A DNA stretch of 64,000 nucleotides, from NCBI GenBank assembly GCA_037447655.1, contig JBBHKE010003095.1, forward strand, positions 84,640 to 148,639, in the 5' to 3' direction. How positions within the stretch are numbered: the first letter of the stretch is position 1; each line of letters starts with the position of its first letter. The position numbers and the translations under genes are program-made. The notes beneath the pieces were generated by a model. It was not told the origin of the DNA. It ran no database searches and saw only the letters and a list, made by a program, of their open reading frames with translations. This DNA is from Zygnema cylindricum (lineage: Eukaryota > Streptophyta > Zygnematophyceae > Zygnematales > Zygnemataceae). Shown piece after piece: positions 1 to 10,671 of this stretch.

Positions 1-767
1 CTAAATTTTGAAATAAAATCGGACAGAAAAAAATATTTCTATGAGTTTTGAGGGACATTTTATTTAAACCGTCAGATTTGGACGATCGGACGGTCGTTGA
101 TCAAAGTAGTCGATTTAAGAAGATCACATGAAAAGCCCATAACACAACTGACGAAAGGGCAATCTGTCATATTAGCGTCTGCAATTTTGAGGGCCACACT
201 AAATAAAGCCTCAAATTGACCAGCCAGGCAGTATGGGACGATAATAAAAATAAAATACCACACTGCCAAAAAAATTACCAAAACCTACGGACCAACCCCG
301 TTGGCATTCACACGGTCGAAACGCGGCTGTCAGACTAATATGTGTGAACGGGATTTTCTACGACATGGTTTTTTTCCCTTTTTCTTTTTAACTTAAAAGG
401 TACATTTATGTATGGTCTGACACTGACAGTATGCCACTCTATTTAAGAGACAACGTACTTTCATTTTTTAAGGTACTTGGAAAATAACCCTAATTAGAGT
501 AATGAAAAATATAGAATAAACTATGCCATTTGAGAATTTTCCTGGTTTTTTTTTTTCCCGGTTTTTTTCCCACGGAATGTCATCCTACGCCGTGTCAGTT
601 CGCTAAAAATTTCCGTCCGGCGGCGTGCGCTGTACTTTGATCTTACGTCAGATTCGGAAGTTCGTACAGGAGTGTGCACGACTCACACACGTACAGTATG
701 CCTGTGTTGCGCGAGTTTTGTGCGCCTACCAAAGGCCTACCATAAAAAAGCCTACTTTTGAACTATG
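1..767. mobile_element. Right part of a non-autonomous inverted-repeat element (family C, hAT-like), left end outside window
   Basis: The right end reads CCTACTTTTGAACTATG at about 751-767. The same end, with its inverted partner CATAGTTCAAAAGTAGG, bounds copies at 7266-7579 and 11720-12302. The internal part around 85-150 (GACGATCGGACGGTC and AAGATCACATGAAAAGC) recurs in both copies. An extra block at about 165-540 is absent from the 11720 copy and is probably a later insertion. No coding sequence is visible; the short open frames are chance. Confidence 0.55.
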
Positions 768-1452
768 TACACAACACTAGAAATTAAGCTTCTCGCATGA
801 AAGAAATTTTTTATTTACCCTGTCGTAAAAGTCAATAGTCAGTATACGACTATACGATGAAGAAAACCATATGAACCGGGGTGAATCTGCTATAACAACG
901 GAAAACTTTTTAGCACAAATTTTATATTTCTAAAGCATCCGATAAACGTCTTCGTACATTACATTACAGTACTTTTATTCTTTTTGTACACATGTACAAA
1001 CTTGTACATGTGAATTGGACATATAGCATTTTATTGGCTCGTGCAATAAGATATTTCGCAAGTTGTAATACGGGCCCCACTTCGTTCGAAGGGAAAACAT
1101 GTCGACATTCGAAATTCTGGATGTCGTTTTCAAGAACGGTTGAACAAAATTCACTGCAGCCACGAGGATCTTGTTGAAGCGGCCTTAAAAGAGGAAACGG
1201 CAGAGCACTTTCTACCTTTAATGACATGTGGCAATAATCATCCACATTTTCTGTCCAATCCGCATACAAAGAATATTCTTTATGAACGGAGACGAACATT
1301 CTGTACTTGATTCGCACTTTTCAGCAAATGAGTCGCTGTCGAACACCCCTCATTGCCACTGTAGAGGACTTCCCTAACAACAATCCGTACGAAAGCTGTA
1401 CATTTGGAGGACATCCACTGCGTCGTGACTCAATGAGCAGTGGCCCCCTGCA

Positions 1453-1476
1453 GTACTGTACTGTACAGTACAGTAC
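1453..1476. repeat. 24-bp perfect palindrome of GTAC units
   Basis: The two 12-base halves GTACTGTACTGT and ACAGTACAGTAC are exact reverse complements. It lies just left of the small element at 1486-1702, whose target is also GTAC. Confidence 0.85.
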
Positions 1477-1485
1477 AATAAAGTA

Positions 1486-1702
1486 CACCGCCAATCGTTA
1501 TTAGCGTGTAAGTTTTTTTAGCGTATACGAATAATTAGCGTGGTTTACGCTAATTGGGAATTCGAAAATTTTCGAAGAAATCGTCTATTCTAATTAGGAA
1601 TTAGGGTGTTTTTTGAATAGTGCTGATAATTATATTTGAGAATAAAAAATAGAAAAAGCGGGACGGAATTAGCGTACACAACGCTAATAACGATTGGCGG
1701 TG
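1486..1702. mobile_element. TA-target MITE (family M), copy 1
   Basis: The ends are inverted: CACCGCCAATCGTTATTAGC at the left and GCTAATAACGATTGGCGGTG at the right, flanked by TA at 1484-1485 and 1703-1704. The homologous repeat at 16270-16310 lacks it. It is 217 bp and non-coding. The TA target and small size resemble Stowaway/Tc1-mariner MITEs; because the flank here is GTAC, a 4-bp target cannot be excluded from this copy alone. Confidence 0.75.
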
Positions 1703-1719
1703 TACTGTATTGTACAGTA

Positions 1720-1935
1720 CACCGTGTATCGCTATTAGTGTTAATAATTTGTTCGCCACTTAAAACATATTTTCTCCGTACACATTTGTTCTATTTTTAC
1801 ATGGAGACCGCCAATAGGAAGGTGAGAATCTTGGCTTTCAATCGCAACCGTTATTTCTAAAATCCGACAAGCGTGTAAGGAAAAAAATGTTTTAAGTCGA
1901 AAAAAAAACATTAACCCTTATAGTGATATACGGTG
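1720..1935. mobile_element. TA-target MITE (family M), copy 2
   Basis: The left end is CACCGTGTATCGCTATTAGT after TA at 1718-1719; the right end is inverted, ending TGATATACGGTG. The interior carries a second palindromic layer around TTTTCTCCGTACACA. The same element sits at the same place in repeat copy 2 (16308-16526), so it was already in R1 before the two copies separated. Confidence 0.65.
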
Positions 1936-2379
1936 CACCGTGGTGGTGTATATCGGATACCCTGACCTAACCCATCTGGTATTTTGGATATATATAATAG
2001 ACTACAATCGTCGGGGAGACAGTACGATATAAGATAGCACCTGAAAGCGATTTCCTCCAAATTTACTGACATCTTTGCAAATTGGCATTCATTGACATAT
2101 GACAAGTCAAACCGACAACGGATACACTGCCGAGTTTACGGGTTTTATTCATTGGCGACATGTACGATGTTATATGACTCTACGCGGGTACCCATACGCT
2201 TGTAGACTTTGACGTTTCAATGATTCCAAAAATCAAAAGCATATAGCGGTATTTATTGGCATCATAACGTAGCGGCAGGAAATAATGGCATGCGTAATGT
2301 GAGTTTTTTGACACTCTAAATCTTGATCCCCATGTAGTACTACAAAAGTACAAATCTAGAATGGCACGTCAATGTTTTA

Positions 2380-2850
2380 GATCACAATCGCGAAATACCT
2401 GCATAAAATGAACCGAGTTTTTCGGAGTTTCCTTTAATCTGTACGTATCGGAATGATTTCCCGATGGGGCATCGGATCACCGTCGGCACAGTAGAATCAG
2501 ATCGCCATATCGTATCACATTGATCAATATCACTACGCCACATCGGCATATTCGCAAAGCATCGAGATAGGAAAACAATCGCATTGGGACGTCGCATCGG
2601 GTACCCGATCAAATATTGTACCAATGCGGCGCGATACGTATCTCTGCTTCGAGTCTTGGACATTACAATGTACCTTTTATCGCGCTGCTGGGCTTTATGA
2701 ATCTGGCATCATAATTAAAAATCAGTACATTGTTCTCTTCATTGAACGGATTATTCAACACTATTTCAGGTATCTAATGGTTAATATCCAAATACTTAAT
2801 GCGTGTATTATTTAAGTAAATAAATATAATAATTATTAATTAGTTAATTA
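2380..2850. repeat. Dispersed repeat R2 (copies also at 31.7, 44.7 and 45.3 kb)
   Basis: The block with GTATCACATTGATCAATATC (2511-2530) recurs at about 31763. The block ending in GGACATTACAATGTACC continues here without interruption into TTTTATCGCGCTGCTGG, whereas at 44.7 kb the same junction is split by a 539-bp TA-target element. This copy is therefore an empty site for that insertion. No gene is visible. Confidence 0.6.
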
Positions 2851-5541
2851 TTAACATATTTGTGTGTATGCATGTATGTCTATAGTTTTTTTCTTGCTCT
2901 TGTTGTCTGCATTTGTTCCCGTGCTTCATGCAACTTTACTAGTATGTATTAATTAATAATGGACGGCTAAGATGCACAATTTCAAAACCTCTATGGATTT
3001 TAGATCTGGCAGTTCAATGGCCAAGCTTGCCACGAGCCTGCACTCACCACAAGTTATAACCAGCTCCGTTTTCTACGGAGCACGTCTAAATACGGTACTG
3101 TACTCTTTTTACTTTCTTATTGCTGACGTTCCGGATCGGCGCTGTCAATTACGGTGATAAGTAAATTCAAAATTTGTCTGTCTACTGGTCACTTTTCTAC
3201 CAGATGCCGTCACCGCAAATGTTAGGTACCGCCGTATGACCGTTCGATCCTGAATTACACTAATTTGGTATGTCAAACATTTAATACGTGATAAATAGAT
3301 ACTCCTTTGCAGATACTGTGAAAGTGCACATCTTTCGTGCTGCCACTCATTCTTCACTCTACAAGCTCACTGTCGCTCTCTCTACCAAGTAAGCTTGAAA
3401 GGTTAAGGTCGAAATGTATGATGACAATCCATGTTACAAGACTTTTGATTCTTCTGTGTTGATGTTCTTGTAGGATCAGAAAGGATTTTCATCACTGTTT
3501 TTTTTTTTTTTTTTTATCATTCTGAACTATCAGAATGAGCTTGGTCAAATTTCTTCACATTTAATTGAAAAAGGAAAATGACAGATGAAGAAATTAGCCT
3601 CATTTTAGTTTTAAAATAAAGTCAGCTCATAGTCATTTTGTTCACTAGCGCAAGCTACATTGTTTTCTGTTCATTGGCATTCTTGATTCTTGTAATCATT
3701 TGGATCTTTTTGAGCTTCTATGTGAGGTACTGTATCACATTTGCGCAGTGAGTGCTTCTTCTCATCACCTCCTTGTCAACCACTGATCCGACAGCTAGAA
3801 CATTCTGTAACTGGCTTCTTTGGCTGTATTTTTTTTTATATACTGCAGATTTTGCTTCACCTTTGTGCTTATCAAAAGCCAGTATGGAAGCAGTTTGCGC
3901 CAATGCTCTTCTGCAAACCTGCACATCTGCAGCAGTTAGCAACCTTGACTCATCTTCATTGACAGTAAATCAAAGGTGAGTTTTGATCTGAGCTACTAAT
4001 GAATATGATGATTTCCATTATATGCGAAACATGAGTATGCAAGGCATGAGATAAATGTCGTTGGTTTATGTTATTCAATGAAGTGAATTTTCTCGTTATT
4101 AATGATTGAATAATGCCTTTTTTTTTGTCGAAACTTGGACATTCAGTTCCGACTTCTCTTGCTTACTAATGAATGTTGATCCTGTGGATGTATCTCTTCG
4201 ATTTCTTTTGTTAAGTTGTGGGATAAGTTCTAAGTGCATGCGGAATGTTTGAATGTGAAAATACATGCGGATTTCCGGTGGTAGTTAAGAATTTGGTTTG
4301 GGTGGTTTTCTACCTGACTGATTTTGAAGTTCAACTGCACTGCTTTGGACAACAGCACAAAAGAAGTTATTTTATTTTCGTACGAGCTGTTTGTCTTCTC
4401 AGCTTTGAGTTGGAAAATATAAACGTGTGCTGGAAATGGCTGGAGTTTCATGTCATGGTTTCTGATTTGGTGCATGTATATTCTTTTCAAGATTGAATTC
4501 CTGACCTGAGTTAGGTGTTGCAACTTTTTCATTTTTCACTTGAATAGGCACATGCGTTTTAATAAGACTCCTGTTTTACACTCTTGGATTTTCTTTTTAG
4601 GCTCTGGTTTTTTGCTGGCGTTTTGACATTTTTATTACTTATTGATCAGGCGTTTTTGATAGTGGAATTAATATCGTGAATTCTTTATTACTTAGTTTTA
4701 TCTGGAAGCCTCTTATTTCTCACAGCTTACGTTTTGGCCAAAACTAAAATCTCTAGACTAGCAATGGTCTTTTTGCTGATGTAGGTTCTCTGAAATTCTA
4801 TGCGTCCATTTTTCACTTATTTCTTTCAGCATTTTTCAGTATCTTTTTGATATTTTTCATTTTTGTTTCCGTTGCCTACATTTAAACCTCTAAACTAAGT
4901 TATACATCTTCCATAATTAGTGTAGAATAATTATGTTAGATTACCAAATAGGATGGTCCACACCGTTTCATGTCTGCATCGGGTTCATAACGTTTGTTCT
5001 CTCGTCTACACTAGGTTTTGTATATGCTTCAAAAAACTGATTACTAATTCGTTCAGCCTGTAGTAACTATTCTGAGAGTACACTGCCTTTAAATGCATTT
5101 TTACGCGCTAGATTTTTTTTTCAAAGGTTAATTTTTGCTTTTTAGACTCCGTTTGCATTCTCACACATTTTGGATTAAATATTTTGACATCCGTATGTTC
5201 TCAGATTTTGATGCTAACATGGTTTCGAGAATACGAGAACTGAATAGATATTTTTGGTGAGAATATTAACTATGATGCTGTTCACTTTGGATGACTTAGT
5301 ATTTTGGCTGGAAGGAGAGTTCTCAGTATTTTGGGGAACTATTGTTGTGGGTGGTCTATGCAGAAGCCTAACTCAATTTGCTGGTCTGAGGCGGGTCAAC
5401 GTTTCTTCATCTGCCCGAAACGTTTCCATTGGAGTGGGATCAAAAACCTCCAAAGTTTCCCCAGTTGTTACTGCTGCAACAAGAAATCTTGTTAATGGAA
5501 CTGTCAGAGGTGAGGTATTCACCTTATTGAATCACGTTTGA

Positions 5542-5614
<73 letters not shown>
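2850..5614 (+). repeat. Duplicate of the 5' part of the phosphatase-like gene (copy 1)
   Basis: Sequence from about 2850 to the CT run before the N gap matches 54292-56985 almost base for base, including about 1 kb upstream of the start codon, exon 1, intron 1, exon 2 and the start of intron 2. Differences are scattered substitutions and small indels; one of about 45 bases near 4155-4200 is missing from the other copy. The duplication is direct, about 51 kb apart. Whether the gene continued beyond the gap cannot be seen; what follows the gap is a small DNA element, not intron 2. Confidence 0.85.
3884..5509 (+). pseudogene. Partial phosphoglycolate-phosphatase-like gene, exons 1-2 only
   Basis: Exon 1 is 3884-3975 (ATG to a GTGAGT donor) and exon 2 is 5364-5509 (after a TATGCAG acceptor, before GTGAGG). 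Both exons have the same lengths (92 and 146 nt) and phases as exons 1 and 2 of the complete gene at 55339. They encode the plastid transit-peptide region, rich in Ser, Val, Arg and Thr. I noticed about five coding differences in 238 bases. No catalytic exon follows before the CT run and the ten-base N gap, so within this assembly the copy is truncated. It may be a genuine tandem remnant or a gene cut by misassembly. Confidence 0.7.
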
Positions 5615-5624
5615 NNNNNNNNNN
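5540..5624. repeat. CT microsatellite and assembly gap
   Basis: A (CT)n run of about 70 bases leads directly into ten N at 5615-5624. The matching place in the other gene copy (56938-56985) is also a CT run but then continues into unique intron sequence. The join across the N is therefore not trustworthy. Confidence 0.95.
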
Positions 5625-5678
5625 CGCTTAGCAATAATCGCAGTTCCAAAAAAAACGGAGAATTTTGTAGAAAAGAGG

Positions 5679-5897
5679 CACCGCGAATCGTTATTAGCGT
5701 CAAGGTTTTTTTCGCCACTTAAAACATCTTTTCTCCGTACACACTTGTTGGGTTTTCAATTTGAGACCGCCAATCAGAAGCTGAGAATATTGCCTTTCAA
5801 TCGCAACCGTCAAATCCACAACCTGACAAGTGTGTACGGAGAAAAGATGTTTTAAGAGGCAAAAAAAACCTTGACGCTAATAACGATTCGCGTTGTG
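5679..5897. mobile_element. TA-target MITE (family M), copy 3, long palindromic interior
   Basis: Left end CACCGCGAATCGTTATTAGC; right end GCTAATAACGATTCGCG followed by TTGTG and TA. Internal arms around CATCTTTTCTCCGTACACAC and GTGTGTACGGAGAAAAGATG extend the inverted repeat, so most of the element can fold on itself. Its left flank is next to the N gap and lacks a clean TA. Confidence 0.65.
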
Positions 5898-6343
5898 TAC
5901 TGTACTGTAGTTCCTACAGGCTGCTGTCCAGCGACCTTCGTATCTCAAAAATAAAGTACAGACTCGTTCAAAATAATCGGTTCAATTCCACGTATCGACC
6001 GTACATCCACTTGATTCCTGATCGAATCATAAACAATAAAATCTTTGTTTAGACACATGGCGGTGTACGTACGCGTATCAGGATGGTCGTACCGGCCGTG
6101 GGTACCCTGCCTATCGCTATTAGCGTTACATATTTACTGAGCGTTAAAACGAAATTACTACAATACGCTACACCGTGTATCGCTATTAGTGTTAGTAATT
6201 TTTTCGCCACTTAAATCATCTTTTCTCTGTACACTTATCCATTTTTTACATGGAGACCGCCGATGGGAAGTTAGGAACCTAGGATTTCAATCGCAACCAT
6301 CACGCCCAGAATCCGACAAGCGTCTAGGGAGAAAAATGTTTTA

Positions 6344-7113
6344 GGGTGAAGTTCCGTCATACGTTTCTGTAATTGTACGGCAAACTCTACAGACCGGGTC
6401 GATTGAGTCGAAGTTCCATCACGTAGAGTCCGTAAGCCACGTGCTTTAAATTGACTGGCGCCACGCAAGTTACGATCCGATATTGAATATCTTTCACATA
6501 TTTAGCACCGACAAACTTAACTTCAAATCTTCACTTGCGTACCATGTACCTGCGCACGAAGTAATCATACGACAAAAGTTTTATACATTTTGCAGACGCC
6601 AATTTTTTTTGCTTTCAAACATAGCGTAAGTCTTTTGAGATAAATAGTGTGACGAACAAAAGTTACCGAAAATAGCGTGATGAAGGAATGTTACGAAATA
6701 TAGTTTTTATTTTCGGTTGTATTTTGGAAACCGCGTATCATGTGCAAATCTTAAGATTTTTCGTTGGTTTTTCATCATCACACGTAGCTTAATCGTCCAG
6801 CGTATCACTACTTTTTTTTTCTGTATCTGCCAACCCACCTCCTCGAAGTGGGTTGACAGCTACAACTTTTTTTTTCTGTATCTACCAACCCACCTCCTCG
6901 AGGTGGGTTGACAGCTACATAAAAAAAATGAAGCGAACTCCTCGCAGATGAACATCCGACGGCTAGTATTACCTCCAAGACCTACGAAAAGTATCGGCAA
7001 GATTCTCTGTAATGTAGTTTTTTGTATAAAAACAAAATAGGCGGTATGACTTAGTACGGAGGGTCGAGGATTGCTGTAAACTACGCCACTTTTCGCTTGA
7101 TGGAACTTCACCC
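6344..7113. mobile_element. Harbinger-like non-autonomous element nested in the MITE, TTA target
   Basis: Ends are inverted: GGGTGAAGTTCCGTCA at the left and the complement of GGGTGAAGTTCCATCA at the right. A 3-bp direct TTA stands on each side (6341-6343, 7114-7116), and removing insert plus one TTA restores the host MITE. TTA/TWA duplication is typical of PIF/Harbinger elements. It is 770 bp with no transposase. Elements with other TIRs but the same TTA target lie at 11540-12999 and 52581-53277. Confidence 0.7.
6812..6919. repeat. Two tandem ~53-bp units, each holding a hairpin
   Basis: Each unit starts in a T run plus CTGTATCT, then has arms CAACCCACCTC and GAGGTGGGTTG around a 3-base loop (one mismatch in unit 1), then ACAGCTACA. 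It lies inside the Harbinger-like insert. Confidence 0.75.
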
Positions 7114-7153
7114 TTAAGCGGCAAAAAAAAACATTAACCCTAATACCGATACA

Positions 7154-7986
7154 CGGTGTACTGTATAGTTGTCTATAAAAAAAAAATCGCGATGAAACCG
7201 ATACCGATAATTATTGGTTTTGAAAGGGTGAAGGGTCCCGATATATCGCCCAGAGACCAGCAAATCATAGTTCAAAAGTAGGTGAAAGTAGGCCCATACA
7301 ATATGCTTATAGTATGCAAAATATACAATATGACCTTAAGACCCATATTGTATTCGGAATTTCGGACCTATTCGGACCAGTTTAAATATTCAGACCAAAA
7401 AATGGACCAATTTAAACATTCAGACCAAAAAAATTTATTTCCACCGTCCGATTCGGACGATCGGACGGTCTCTGTTCAAAGTAGCGATCTAAGAAGATAA
7501 CATGAAAAGCCCATAACACAACTTACGACAAAGGCGCCGACCAAAGGCCTACCATAAAAACGCCTACTTTTGAACTAAGCAATAAATTCCTAATCGGAGA
7601 TATTTGGAAGAGAAAATAGTACGCTAAATAGTAGTACTTTATGCCACAGTGTATTACACTTCTCATTGTATATAGTGTGGCATGCCAAGTCTAACAATCT
7701 GTTTAAAGACTATGTACAACGGAAGAACGGAAGTTAAGTACAACGACATAAACCGTACAACTATGCGGAATGTACCGTACAACTATGCGGAATGTACCGT
7801 ACAATTATCGTCGATAGTTATCGAACCGGTGTTATCGCAAGAAAAAACCGATAAAACACCGATATTATCGGTTTTCCATCGAGATAACACCGGTACTGAT
7901 ATGTCTTGCAAACATATCGATTATCGGTAGGCAAGAAAAAAGGGGCTTATATTGGTTATCAGCAGATGGCTACGGATACACAACAC
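7154..7986. mobile_element. Non-autonomous inverted-repeat element (family D), copy with nested C element
   Basis: Similar to 14181-14645, where the ends are TAGTGTTGTGTATCCGTA and its near-complement. Here the right end is TACGGATACACAACAC and the left end is degraded. The interior consists of imperfect inverted blocks built on TATCG (for example ATAACACCGGT). A family C element interrupts it at 7266-7579. No coding capacity. Confidence 0.5.
7266..7579. mobile_element. Family C inverted-repeat element (hAT-like target size)
   Basis: Ends are CATAGTTCAAAAGTAGG and CCTACTTTTGAACTAAG. The flanks CAGCAAAT (7258-7265) and CAATAAAT (7580-7587) agree at 6 of 8 positions, and the uninterrupted family D copy at 14281-14296 shows the same place without the insert. 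An 8-bp duplication suggests hAT mobilisation. Confidence 0.6.
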
Positions 7987-8764
7987 GAGAAATTAGAATA
8001 TACAATACTAAACGCAGAGACGTGACACATAGCCCAGTCCCTTAAAATAGTGTTGTTGACGCTCTTTCTACGATTCTTCGCAAAAAAAATCGCCACCGAA
8101 TTAATGTTAATGACTCTTATAAAGATGGGCAATGCAATTCGGTACGGACGCAAAAGTATTCCCGAGTGGACACCACCAAAACTTGGTAGGTCTACTGAAA
8201 TCGTACATTTCCCTACGGGTTTTTTTTGGCAATATCCACTCATTATGGGTGTGTGATCAAATTTCCTCTCCATCTATCTCAGTACCTAAGGCTACATTGT
8301 ACCATAATGAATTCCCTAAAACATTGTAGAAATGCTATAGTTTGGTTTCTATCTATGTAAATCACTTCAAAAAATCCAAAAACAAGAACCTCCATTCAAA
8401 AAAACCTTCAAAATCCCCAAACCCATCATAACTCAAGAAAATTTCCAAAATCAAAAACCCCTGAAAAACAAATAAAAAAAAAACCCAAAAGGACCCACCC
8501 CCCCCCCCTTCCCCTACAAACCCCAGAACCCTTGAAAAGTCTAAAATAAATACCTACATATCTTAAAACCTAGAAACAAAAAACCCCAATTGCCTAAACC
8601 ATAAAAAATCCAACAAAAAACCCTTGCAAACACCCAAAACAACCCTTAAAAAATCCTGAACAAAAAACCCCAAAAAGTCTCCAAACAAAAAGCCAATGTG
8701 TTACCTTTTCCCCAAAACCTCAAATTCAAAAACCCAACCCACCAAATCACCAAAACCCACCATC
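7987..8764. other. No gene seen; A/C-rich, G-poor tract 8346-8764
   Basis: 7987-8345 is ordinary AT-rich sequence with no recognisable frame. From 8346 the plus strand is nearly devoid of G and consists of A runs and C runs such as CCCCCCCCCC near 8498-8511. It lies just 3' of the predicted minus-strand LysM exon, so on the sense strand it is a G/T-rich downstream region. Confidence 0.6.
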
Positions 8765-10671
8765 TCATAACCCCAAAAGCCGAGAAGTATGTACCGTGAC
8801 TACGACGCATCCCAGGCGGAAATATCGGTTGAGCGTGTTGAAGAGCGAGATGCTGCTGTAGAAACACCTCTGGACAATGTCGTGACATGTCTCCACATTC
8901 TTCACCACATACCGCCTTGAGTCCGACCGACACCCTGCACCAAAAAATGAACGACATATATATACATAATTTGTTTATTCTAATTTGTGTATTTTAATTT
9001 GCATTTTTTAAATTGTATATTCTATTTCCCCAACCCATTCCCCTCTCACTCCCTCTCGCGCTCCCTCGCCCTCTTCCTCTCCCTCTCCTTGTTTGTTGCA
9101 GTCACTCTCTTTCCCTCACCCCCCCTCTCCCCCCCTCTCTCCCCCACTCTATCCCCCTCTCCCTCTCGCTCCCCCTCTCGCTATCTCTCTCCCTCTCTCC
9201 CCCGCTCCCCCTTGCCCCCTCTTCCCTCTCCTCTCCCTCCACCACTCCCTCTCTCCTGCTCTCTCTCTCCTCACTCGCCCCCTCCCTTCCCCCCTCCCTC
9301 TCTTCCTCCCTATCCCCCCCTCCCCCCCTCTCTCTCCCTATCTCTCCCCATCCCTCGTCCTCCCCCCCTCTCTCTATCTCTCACTCCTATCTCCCTGTCC
9401 CTCTCCCCATTTGCATCCTTCCCTCACTGCCTCTTTTTATCTCTCTCTCCCTAACTCAGTTTCTATCCCACTTCTCTCCCCCTCTCATGTATGAATGTAA
9501 TTATGTCAGCTGTTCTCTTCCCATCTCTCTCTCTCCCTCTCCCTGTTCTCTTGCTTTTTATCTCTCCCTATATCTGTTTCTCTCCCTCTCCTCTCTCCTC
9601 GCCTCTCTCCTCTCCTCTCTCCTTCCCCTCTCTCCCTCTGACTCCATTTTTCCAAACTTCCTATCTTCCTTATTTTTTCACCCTCATATTGTAACCCTTC
9701 ATCCTTCCATACTACCCCTCCAATTGTCCTTCACTCATCTCCCTGCCCCCCCATTTCCCCCCCTCGACCCTTACCCTCCCTCTCCTTATCCCCTCTTCCC
9801 TTCCCCTCGCACTCCTTATCTCTCCTCTCCTCCCCTCCTCTCCTCCCCCCCGTATCCGCATGTTCTTCTATTTCTGCCACTCCTCTTCCCTCTCCGCCAC
9901 TGCCCCGTTCTTTCCCTAACCTCTCCCTCCCTCCCTTTCCCAAAACAGTCCCCCTCTTCACCCCTCTCCCTCTCCCGCTTCCCAACCCTCGCCCTCCCCC
10001 CCTCCCTCCCCACCCCTCGCCCTCTCAAACTCCGCTCCCTTCTCCCTCTCTCCTCTCAATTCCTCTCTCTCTCCCCCTTCCCACCACGTTTCCCTCTCAA
10101 ACTCTTTATCCCTCTTCCAATCCTCTCCATACTCCGTCCCCTCTCCCTGTCCCCTCAATTCCCCTGCCCCTCTCCCTCTCCCTCTTCCCATCCCGACCCC
10201 TATCTCTCTCTACTCAATACCCTTCCCCTATCCCTCTCCAAATTCCTTTCCACTCTCCCTCTCCCCCTCACCCCTCTCCCTCTCAAAATCTTCACCCCTC
10301 TCCCCTGTATACCGCTCCTCCCTCTCCATCTCCCTCTCCTCTCTCCTCTGTCCCCTCGATACCCTCCCCCCTTCCTCTCTCCTCCTCCCCACCCTCTCCC
10401 TCTCCCCTCACTACCATTCTTCCTCTCCCCTCTCCCTCTCCCTCTCTCTATCCCTCTATCTCTTTCTCTCCCGCTCCCCCCCCCCTCCCCCTCCTCTCCC
10501 CCCCCCTCTCCCTCCCCTTCTCCCTCCCCTCCCCCCCCTCCCTCCCCCCTTCCCCACCCCCCTCTCCCTCTCTCCCTGAAATTCAGAATCAGTACCTCCC
10601 GCTTCCGCAATATTGGACTGTGAGAAAACGACAAGAAATATGACGAGAATAAGACAAATCAGCTTCGTCAT
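8765..10671 (-). CDS. Predicted small secreted LysM-like protein, two exons
   Basis: Read on the minus strand, exon 1 runs 10671 to 10596 and exon 2 from 8934 to the TGA at 8767-8765. The donor is GGAG/GTACTG and the acceptor TTTTTGGTGCAG/GG; the phases fit, giving 81 residues. Residues 1-24 form a strong signal peptide: MTK, then a hydrophobic LICLILVIFLVVF core, then a cut site after AEA. The mature part starts GGC and contains YVVKNVETCHDIV followed by ISLFNTLN, which fits the first two thirds of a LysM domain (Y-x-V, D/E-T-C, I, F-x-LN), as in small plant single-LysM proteins. Usual family features after LN (NP, and G-x-x-LC) are missing, so the 3' end may continue in another exon or be decayed. 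The intron is about 1.66 kb, mostly a purine tract on the sense strand. This is a splice prediction by eye; homology is inferred from pattern only. Confidence 0.5.
9030..10585. repeat. 1.5-kb polypyrimidine (CT) tract
   Basis: Almost pure C and T on the plus strand, irregular rather than a clean microsatellite: CCCTCTC, CTCTCTC and CCCCCC blocks intermix, with a short AT-richer break near 9488-9510. The long open frames on both strands here (Ser/Pro/Leu one way, Gly/Arg/Glu the other) are products of the composition. It forms most of the predicted intron of the minus-strand LysM gene. Confidence 0.9.

Larger units (their letters stand above)
775..2370 (+). repeat. Dispersed repeat R1, copy 1
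   Basis: From about 775 to 2370 this sequence matches 14640-16826 in the same orientation. Shared landmarks are GAATCTGCTATAACAAC (882 and 15801), the block around 1075-1440 with CGTACGAAAG, and the block 2200-2340 containing CATATAGCGGTATTTATTGG. Copy 2 carries a solo LTR (14702-15750) absent here, and this copy carries a small element (1486-1702) absent there. No protein family is recognisable in any frame, so the nature of the parent element is unknown. Confidence 0.6.
6171..7158. mobile_element. TA-target MITE (family M), copy 4, split by a nested element
   Basis: Left end CACCGTGTATCGCTATTAGT after TA (6169-6170); right end CCGATACACGGTG before TA (7159-7160). Without the insert 6344-7113 it has the size and interior of the copies at 1720 and 16308. 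Confidence 0.75.

Noticed and set aside
5254-5541. Upstream Met giving a longer N terminus to exon 2 (also at 56650)
   Set aside because: Upstream part lies in intron 1; the acceptor TATGCAG and phase match to exon 1 favour the spliced model in both copies.
8789-8920. 43-residue plus-strand frame starting MYRDYDASQ
   Set aside because: Antisense of the predicted LysM exon 2, which has a signal peptide partner and splice sites; the plus frame has neither.
9013-10623. 536-codon Ser/Pro/Leu open frame on the plus strand, with Arg/Gly/Glu frames opposite
   Set aside because: Pure consequence of the CT tract; no non-repetitive domain, start context or splice support. The one useful piece on the opposite strand is the signal peptide at 10596-10671, which reads out of the tract.
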